Part shown: piece after piece, positions 32,992 to 39,372 of the stretch | Position numbering within the stretch: position 1 is the first letter of the stretch | Layout of the letters: every line of letters begins with the position of its first letter | Assembly (NCBI GenBank): GCA_903862465.1 | Contig: CAIOYH010000198.1 | Location: forward strand, 1 to 39,372 | Source: an uncultured bacterium | GTDB taxonomy: Bacteria > Bacteroidota > Bacteroidia > Bacteroidales > CAIWKO01 | Reading direction: 5' to 3' | Length of the DNA stretch: 39,372 bases | Notes under the pieces: generated by a model | Databases searched by the model: none | Told to the model about the DNA's origin: nothing | What the model saw: only the letters and a program-made list of their open reading frames with translations | Made by a program: the position numbers and the translations under genes

Positions 32992-35900
32992 ATGACAAAT
33001 AAAATACGATACCCTCAGCTTATGAAAAGAGCATTAAACCTTATCCGAAACAGACAAGTATTTTTAATCAGTTCTGTTTTTTTGCTATTTCTTTTAAGTT
33101 CATCACATGTAGATGCACAACTTACTTTTGCTGATAATCCATGCAACGGCACTAATCCTATTCCTACTAATGCCTTAAGCACTACGTGCGGTTATAATAC
33201 TTATAGTACCGTTGGAATGACCAACACCTTTAACGTCATGCCAAACTTAGGAACTCCAACTTGTGGAAATTTTGTGGGCGGTGATATTTGGTTTGCTGTT
33301 ACAGTGGGAGCATCAGGAAATGTGGCTGTTAATACACAGGCTATCAACGGAACTAATGGTGGTTTGGCACTTTATACCAACTTAAATTGCAATACCGGTA
33401 CTGCAACTCAAGTAGCCTGCAACGCTCCGGGGATATGGGGCGGTAGTCCACAACTTTTTGCTAATGGGTTAACTCCAGGCTCTGTTGTTTATATTCGTTT
33501 TTGGAATGATTATAGTTGGTGGGTGGGAGCCTCCAATCCGGGGACATTCCAATTGTGTGCGTATAGCCCTACTACTCCTACCAATGATAATCCGTGTACG
33601 GCACAACCAATTCCAGTGAATAGTTCATGTATTGTACAGCAATTTACAAATTGGGGATCCACGAATACTACCGTACCCGGACCTCCAACATGTGGTGGTT
33701 ATCAGGGAATGGATGTTTGGTTTTCAGCAATTGTGCCTGCCAATACCGGGACCATTACGTTCGATGTCAATAATATACCCGGTGGCGGGCAGGATGGTGC
33801 TTTGGCTATATATACCGGTCCGAATTGTAATACTTTAACGCAAGTAGCGTGTAATGATGATTACACGGGTTTAGATCCGCTTATCAATTTGAATATTACA
33901 GGTTATACTGTTGGCTCTACGATTTGGATACGCTATTGGAATTGGCAAAATAATACACCGGGGATGTTTAATTTATGTGCTTATTATGTAGCTCCTCCGG
34001 TTCCTCCTACCAATGATAATCCTTGTTCGCCGGCAATACCTGTTATAGTGAATAACTCATGTATTCCTGTGAATTATACGAATACAGGAGCCACGAATAC
34101 TACTACGCCGAGTGGTGCAGGATTATGTGGAAGTTATCAGGGAGGCGATGTGTGGTTTACCGCAGTTGTTCCTGCTAATGGTCATCTTATTTTTGATGTA
34201 AATAATAATGGAGGCGGAAACGATGGTCAATTGGCAATTTATACAGGCCCGAATTGTAGTACCTTGTCTCAAATAGCCTGCAATGATGATTATGGTGGAT
34301 CTTTAGACCCATTTATTGATCAGTATGGACTGACTCCCGGATCAACTGTTTGGATACGGTATTGGAATTATGGTGGTTATTCCAACGGGACATTTAATTT
34401 TTGTGTTTATAGTCCCGGACCTCCTCCTAATGATGATTGCAGCGGGGCGACTCCTGTAGTTCCAGGGAGTGCTTGTGTGTATATTTCTCCTATACCTACC
34501 AATGCATTTGCTACCAACTCACCTGTTCCAAACACTCCACCTTGTGGAAATTATCAGGGTGGTGATGTGTGGTTTACCATTGTAGTGCCGCCATCAGGTC
34601 ACTTAATATTTGATGTGGGTGGTATTTTGCCCAATCAGGGTGGAGGCACCAATGGTGCTATGGCTTTATATTCGGATTGTGGAATTACGATAATAGATTG
34701 TAACAACAATCAAAATGGGGGAAATCTAGATCCATTCTTGGATGAAACAGGGCTTATACCCGGTTCCACAGTTTATTTGCGATATTGGAATTTCGGCTCA
34801 GGAACCGGTGCCAACCTTGGTACCTTCAATTTGTGTGTTTACGACCCTACCATGTTGGCGTGTAATGTTGATGCAGGTCAAAATGTGTCCATTTGTCCCG
34901 GCGGAAGCACACAATTGAGCGGCTCACAATTTGGGTTTGCCACCTATAATTGGACTCCCACTACAGGCTTAGATAATCCCAACATTCTGACGCCTATTGC
35001 CACTCCGGCTGCAACCACCACATATACATTGCAAGTTTCCGGTGGTTCAACTTGTGGAGTAGCCATGACAGATGCTGTTACGGTAACTGTTAATACACCT
35101 CCAACGGTAACGGCTGCAACTCCCTTAACGGTCTGTAGTGGTGCCAACTTAACACTAAGCTGCACGCCTTCAGGTTCCACATCTTATACCTATTCTTGGA
35201 CAGGTCCTAATAGCTACACTGCTCCAATTCAAAATCCTATCCTTGGTAATGCTGTGTATCCAACTTCTACGGGAACTTACACGGTTGTTGTTACTGCTGC
35301 TAACGGATGTACGGCTTCTGCCACCACTTCTGTCACGGTGTATCAAAGTCCAACTATAGTAACCAACGCCGCGCCTGCGTCTATTTGCGTCGGGGGCACA
35401 TCTCAATTAAGCGGAAATATAACGCCATTAATTATAAGCCCGGGAGGTACCTATGTATGGACACCCGCAACAGGTTTAAGCAATGCCAATATTTATAATC
35501 CAGTTGCAACACCTCCCCAAGGAACAACAGTTTATACGGTGACAGGTACTACTACCAACAGTTGTACAGCAAGTAGTACTGTCAGTGTACTAGTAAATGC
35601 GAATATAAACACTACATTTACGAGTTTGGGACCCTATTGTGTTGGGTCAACCCCAGGCATTTTGCCGCCGAATTCAAACAATTCGCCACCCATATCGGGT
35701 ACGTGGAATCCTCTGACAATTTCCACTGCTGTGAACGGCGTTTTTAATTTTACGTTTACGCCTACTGCAGGAGTATGTGCTACTCAAGCATTCATGACTG
35801 TTACGGTTAATGCGGTGCCTGTTGTTACCATAGATAGTGTGCACAATCAGGTTCATTGCGCCAACGGTAGCGAATCATGGATTTATGTAGCAAGTAGTAT

Positions 35901-38900
35901 TTCAAACCCTATTACTATGTATTCTTGGAATCCTGCTTGGAATCCGGCAGTTTTGCCTGCTTATAGTGGTGTTCCACCCCCTCCGCATTGGATCGTATTC
36001 CCAGCTACCACGTCCACCTATACGGTGACGGGAACTTCCGGAGGATGTACCGGTACGGCAAGTACAACCATAACAATTAATCCTGCTCCGGTCATGACTT
36101 CACCTCAAAGCACTTCGGTTTGCGGTGGCAGTGCGTTTAGTTATTCTCCAACGGGTTCTACAGTACCTCCCGGTTCTATTTTTACATGGTCAGCTCCCAC
36201 AGGTACCGGATTTTCGGGCGGAGCAGCGGGAACAGGTACGAGCATCACCGGTACCCTCACCAACACCACCATCAATAATGCAACGGCTGTTTACACGGTA
36301 ACTTCCACAGGTCCAGGACCTACTTTTTGTCCGGGGAATACGTTTACGGTTAATGTATTGATAACTTCATCCCCCATCATTCCGGCACAGGGTCCGTTCC
36401 AATTGTGTAGCGGTACTGCCTATAACGGTACGCCTATAAATAGTAATCCGACTCCCATTGTGCCTTTAGGCACAACGTATGCTTGGTCTGCTCCGGTTAT
36501 AAATCCTCCTGGAACTATAATAGTTACCGGTAGTTCGCCCGCTGTCGCACCGGGTGCTGCAACCGGACAGGGTTTGATTAACCTGACGCTTACCAACACT
36601 TCTACAAGCGTTGCCACCGTCACATATCAAATTACGCCTACTTCAGGAACATGCGTTGGGTTGCCATTCACTTTGATTGCCAATGTGAATCCGATACCGC
36701 TTATTCCATCGCAACTTGCTACCGTGTGTAGCGGAGCAAGCTTTACGGTGGCTCCCGTAACGAACCTTCCGAGCACCTTAGTGATACCGGGCACCACTTA
36801 CAGTTGGGCTGCACCATCGGGCACGGGCTTTACAGGTGGAGCAGCAGGCACGAATGCTGCAAACATCAGCGGAACCTTGACCAATACAACGAATCTTCCC
36901 GTTACAGCGACTTATGTAGTAACGCCAACATCTCCTGCACCATGTTCGGGTGCGATTTTTACGGTAACGGTTACTATTAATCCGAAACCCACCATAACAC
37001 CCATGACTGCAACCGCATGTAGCACATCGCCGTTTACGGTAACTCCTGCAAATGGCACCGATGGCGTGGTCCCTGCTAACACCACTTATAGTTGGTCAGC
37101 TCCAACAGTAACAGGAGCAATGACGGGAGGCGCAGCAGGCAGCAATGCTACAAACATTAGTGGCACACTCACCAATCCAACGAACGTACCTCAAACAGCC
37201 ACCTACACCGTTACCCCAACTTCGCCGATATTAATAGGCGGTTGCGTGGGACTTCCATTTACAGTAACCGTTACTGTAAATCCAAAACCTACCATAAGTG
37301 CTATGACCGCTATCATCTGTAGTGAAGCAACTTTTAACGTAACACCGGTAAACCCTACTAATGGTGTAGTCCCTGCGGGTACCACGTATACATGGGGAGT
37401 TCCCACTGTGACCGGAGGACTAACCGGTGGCGCAGCAAGTGTGGGTCAACAAACGAGCATTTTTGGGACGCTCACCAATCCTATCAGCAGTAGCGTACAA
37501 GCCACCTATACAGTAACCCCGACCTCACCTGCAGGCGGTTGTGTTGGGGCTACCTTTACAGTAATCGTTACCGTAAATCCAAAACCTGCAATAACAAACA
37601 TGGCAATTTCTACTTGTAGTGGAGTTGCGTTTTCGACATTCCCTGTGAATGGAACAAATGGTGTAGTCCCCACTGGTACCAAATATACATGGCTTACACC
37701 AACAGGTACCGGATTTATCGGTGGACTACCGCAGCCGGCGCTTTCTTCGACCATCAACGGAAATTTGACTAACACTACGAATGCCCCCGTAACAGCTACT
37801 TATACTGTTACACCAACCTCCGTTTCTTTAGGCGGTTGTGTTGGAGCTACATTTACACTAACGGTAACTGTAAACCCCAAACCGACAATACCCGCTCAGA
37901 CGGCAACAATTTGTAGTGGAACAGCCTTTACCACAAGTCCTACTAATGGTGTGCCAACTGGTGCTACCATCGTGCCTGTTGGAACCACTTATACTTGGGC
38001 TGCCTCCCCCACTATCAGCCCGGCGGGATCTATCACGGGCGGTAGTGCGCAGGCAGTGGCTCAGCCCAATATCAGTCAAACACTCACCAATACCACCAAT
38101 CTCCCCGCAACAGCAACTTATACTGTGTCTCCGACTTTTGGTGGTTGTTCGGGTAATACCTTTATAGTAACTGTAAACGTAAATCCGACGCCAACCGTAA
38201 CGAATACGCCTTTGACGCAAACTATTTGTTCAGGAGCAAGCACAGCCTTGGTAACGCTTACATCCAACGTTGCAGGCACCACTTTTGCATGGACCGCTTC
38301 AGCTACTCCGGGTGTAACTGGTTTTGCCCTAAGCGGCACAAGTACTTTTCCTGTTCAAACTATTTCAACAACAGGAACCACACAAGGAACTGTAACTTAT
38401 ACTATCACACCAACAGCTGCCACTTGTCCGGGACCGGTAGCTACTTATACTGTATTGGTGAATCCGATACCAACAGTAACCAATACACCATTAACACAAA
38501 CCATTTGTTCAGGGGCAAGCACAGCATTAGTTACTCTTACCTCCAATGTTGTTGGAGCTAACTTTACATGGACAGCTACAGCCACAGCAGGTGTTACAGG
38601 TTTCACCGCAAACGGCACGAATACTATTCCTGTTCAAACTATTTCGACAAGCGGGACCACACAAGGAACCGTTACCTATATTATTACGCCAAGTGCGGCA
38701 GGATGTACTGGACCAAATGCTACCTATACCGTATTGGTGAATCCGATACCCACTGTTACAAACACTCCATTATCACAAACAATATGTTCTGGAGCAAGTA
38801 CCACATTAGTCACCCTTACTTCCAATGTTGTTGGAACTAACTTTACATGGACAGCTACCGCCACAGTAGGTGTAACGGGTTTTACCGCCAGTGGCACCAA

Positions 38901-39372
38901 TACTATACCTGTGCAAATTATTTCCACAAGCGGGACCACACAAGGAAGCGTTACCTATATTATTACACCAAGTGCAGCAGGATGTACAGGATCAACTGCC
39001 ACTTATACTGTATATGTAAATCCGATACCAACAGTAACCAATACGCCATTAACACAAACCATTTGTTCGGGAGCTAGCACCACATTAGTCACCCTTACGT
39101 CTGATGTTGTTGGAGCTAACTTTACATGGACAGCTACTGCGACAGCAGGTGTTACAGGTTTCACAGCGAACGGCACCAATACTATTCCTGTTCAAACTAT
39201 TTCCACAAGTGGCACCACACAAGGAACCGTAACGTATGTTATTACTCCCAATGCCGCCGGATGTACAGGACCAACAACAAGTTATACTGTATTAGTAAAT
39301 CCATCCCCTACTGTTACCAACACACCTTTGACTCAGACCATTTGTTCTGGTGCAAGTACCACATTGGTTACG
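32992..39372 (+). CDS. Giant secreted repeat protein, 3' end outside window
   Basis: 2127 residues are visible and the frame is open to the last base. ATG 32992 and ATG 33022 are both possible; the latter gives a more usual signal peptide (MKRALNLIRNRQVFLISSVF) with cleavage near HVDAQ. Residues about 44-621 hold four units of about 145 residues with CG.YQGGDVWFTAVVP, GQLAIYTGPNC, CNDDYGG and GSTVWIRYWN, resembling pre-peptidase C-terminal (PPC) beta-sandwiches. Ig/PKD-like domains follow, starting with CSG or CVG and TYSW. Then comes a series of about 100-110-residue PKD-like units (GTTYSWAAPSGTGFTGGAAG, TNTTNLPVTATYVVTPTS). The last visible part is a 93-residue repeat. It is probably a T9SS-exported surface protein or adhesin, since the visible domains match that class; the sorting domain would lie beyond the edge. 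Confidence 0.9.
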   Translation, partial: MTNKIRYPQLMKRALNLIRNRQVFLISSVFLLFLLSSSHVDAQLTFADNPCNGTNPIPTNALSTTCGYNTYSTVGMTNTFNVMPNLGTPTCGNFVGGDIWFAVTVGASGNVAVNTQAINGTNGGLALYTNLNCNTGTATQVACNAPGIWGGSPQLFANGLTPGSVVYIRFWNDYSWWVGASNPGTFQLCAYSPTTPTNDNPCTAQPIPVNSSCIVQQFTNWGSTNTTVPGPPTCGGYQGMDVWFSAIVPANTGTITFDVNNIPGGGQDGALAIYTGPNCNTLTQVACNDDYTGLDPLINLNITGYTVGSTIWIRYWNWQNNTPGMFNLCAYYVAPPVPPTNDNPCSPAIPVIVNNSCIPVNYTNTGATNTTTPSGAGLCGSYQGGDVWFTAVVPANGHLIFDVNNNGGGNDGQLAIYTGPNCSTLSQIACNDDYGGSLDPFIDQYGLTPGSTVWIRYWNYGGYSNGTFNFCVYSPGPPPNDDCSGATPVVPGSACVYISPIPTNAFATNSPVPNTPPCGNYQGGDVWFTIVVPPSGHLIFDVGGILPNQGGGTNGAMALYSDCGITIIDCNNNQNGGNLDPFLDETGLIPGSTVYLRYWNFGSGTGANLGTFNLCVYDPTMLACNVDAGQNVSICPGGSTQLSGSQFGFATYNWTPTTGLDNPNILTPIATPAATTTYTLQVSGGSTCGVAMTDAVTVTVNTPPTVTAATPLTVCSGANLTLSCTPSGSTSYTYSWTGPNSYTAPIQNPILGNAVYPTSTGTYTVVVTAANGCTASATTSVTVYQSPTIVTNAAPASICVGGTSQLSGNITPLIISPGGTYVWTPATGLSNANIYNPVATPPQGTTVYTVTGTTTNSCTASSTVSVLVNANINTTFTSLGPYCVGSTPGILPPNSNNSPPISGTWNPLTISTAVNGVFNFTFTPTAGVCATQAFMTVTVNAVPVVTIDSVHNQVHCANGSESWIYVASSISNPITMYSWNPAWNPAVLPAYSGVPPPPHWIVFPATTSTYTVTGTSGGCTGTASTTITINPAPVMTSPQSTSVCGGSAFSYSPTGSTVPPGSIFTWSAPTGTGFSGGAAGTGTSITGTLTNTTINNATAVYTVTSTGPGPTFCPGNTFTVNVLITSSPIIPAQGPFQLCSGTAYNGTPINSNPTPIVPLGTTYAWSAPVINPPGTIIVTGSSPAVAPGAATGQGLINLTLTNTSTSVATVTYQITPTSGTCVGLPFTLIANVNPIPLIPSQLATVCSGASFTVAPVTNLPSTLVIPGTTYSWAAPSGTGFTGGAAGTNAANISGTLTNTTNLPVTATYVVTPTSPAPCSGAIFTVTVTINPKPTITPMTATACSTSPFTVTPANGTDGVVPANTTYSWSAPTVTGAMTGGAAGSNATNISGTLTNPTNVPQTATYTVTPTSPILIGGCVGLPFTVTVTVNPKPTISAMTAIICSEATFNVTPVNPTNGVVPAGTTYTWGVPTVTGGLTGGAASVGQQTSIFGTLTNPISSSVQATYTVTPTSPAGGCVGATFTVIVTVNPKPAITNMAISTCSGVAFSTFPVNGTNGVVPTGTKYTWLTPTGTGFIGGLPQPALSSTINGNLTNTTNAPVTATYTVTPTSVSLGGCVGATFTLTVTVNPKPTIPAQTATICSGTAFTTSPTNGVPTGATIVPVGTTYTWAASPTISPAGSITGGSAQAVAQPNISQTLTNTTNLPATATYTVSPTFGGCSGNTFIVTVNVNPTPTVTNTPLTQTICSGASTALVTLTSNVAGTTFAWTASATPGVTGFALSGTSTFPVQTISTTGTTQGTVTYTITPTAATCPGPVATYTVLVNPIPTVTNTPLTQTICSGASTALVTLTSNVVGANFTWTATATAGVTGFTANGTNTIPVQTISTSGTTQGTVTYIITPSAAGCTGPNATYTVLVNPIPTVTNTPLSQTICSGASTTLVTLTSNVVGTNFTWTATATVGVTGFTASGTNTIPVQIISTSGTTQGSVTYIITPSAAGCTGSTATYTVYVNPIPTVTNTPLTQTICSGASTTLVTLTSDVVGANFTWTATATAGVTGFTANGTNTIPVQTISTSGTTQGTVTYVITPNAAGCTGPTTSYTVLVNPSPTVTNTPLTQTICSGASTTLVT
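38190..39372 (+). repeat. 279-bp tandem repeats in giant secreted gene
   Basis: The TGTTC of the conserved TICSGAS codons recurs at 38227, 38506, 38785, 39064 and 39343, exactly 279 bp (93 codons) apart. Copies 2-4 are very similar at DNA level, for example ACTTTACATGGACAGCTAC in each. Every unit carries NTPLTQTICSGAS, FTWTATAT, TISTSGTTQG and CTGP..TYTV. The fifth copy runs off the edge. Confidence 0.92.

Overview
The window is chromosomal DNA of a member of the Bacteroidota. The taxon cannot be fixed further from sequence alone, and an uncultured Bacteroidia/Sphingobacteriia-like lineage is a guess. Four things point there: recurring TAnnTTTG promoter -7 boxes just upstream of start codons, a secreted protein ending in a gliding-motility/type IX secretion (T9SS type B) C-terminal domain, very large secreted Ig/PKD-repeat proteins, and a lipoprotein-anchored TPR/AraC hybrid regulator. 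No rRNA, tRNA, insertion sequence, prophage or CRISPR array was recognised.

Layout. 1-5397 (minus) is the first 1799 residues of a giant secreted repeat protein running off the left edge. Upstream of it, 5715-7583 (minus) is a TPR plus AraC-HTH regulator. 7584-8896 is mostly non-coding and holds a 12-unit 21-bp tandem array lying in the probable leader of an unrecognised 326-aa protein (8897-9877) that ends in a clear terminator. A minus-strand metabolic block follows: a class V PLP aminotransferase/cysteine desulfurase-like enzyme (10258-11763), a cysteine synthase-like enzyme (12058-13143), an uncharacterised 1511-aa secreted protein (13429-17964), prmA (18058-18888) and tpiA (18895-19671). 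After another 21-bp array comes pbpC (20211-22601, minus).

The plus-strand half opens with a choice-of-anchor-L / PKD / T9SS protein (22780-25887). RNase P RNA (25972-26330, minus) comes next, with a -7 box placed so that its 5' end is predicted precisely. A tight five-gene operon (26464-30507) encodes a ketosynthase, a ketosynthase-like partner lacking all catalytic residues, a membrane NodB deacetylase, a LolA-like carrier and a FabZ-like hot-dog protein. This combination resembles part of aryl-polyene/flexirubin pigment clusters, but carrier protein, ketoreductase and starter-unit genes are absent here. A CysQ/inositol-monophosphatase-like gene (30740-31534) follows. Next is a 1.45-kb non-coding stretch with a composite 21-bp/20-bp array. 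Last is a second giant secreted repeat protein (32992 to the right edge) whose visible C-terminal part is built from 279-bp repeats.

Two themes stand out. One is the envelope: adhesin-like secreted proteins, pbpC, LolA-like carrier, deacetylase and the large orphan. The other is repeated non-coding DNA: several unrelated arrays share a 20-21 bp period, and an inverted-repeat element recurs just after stop codons.
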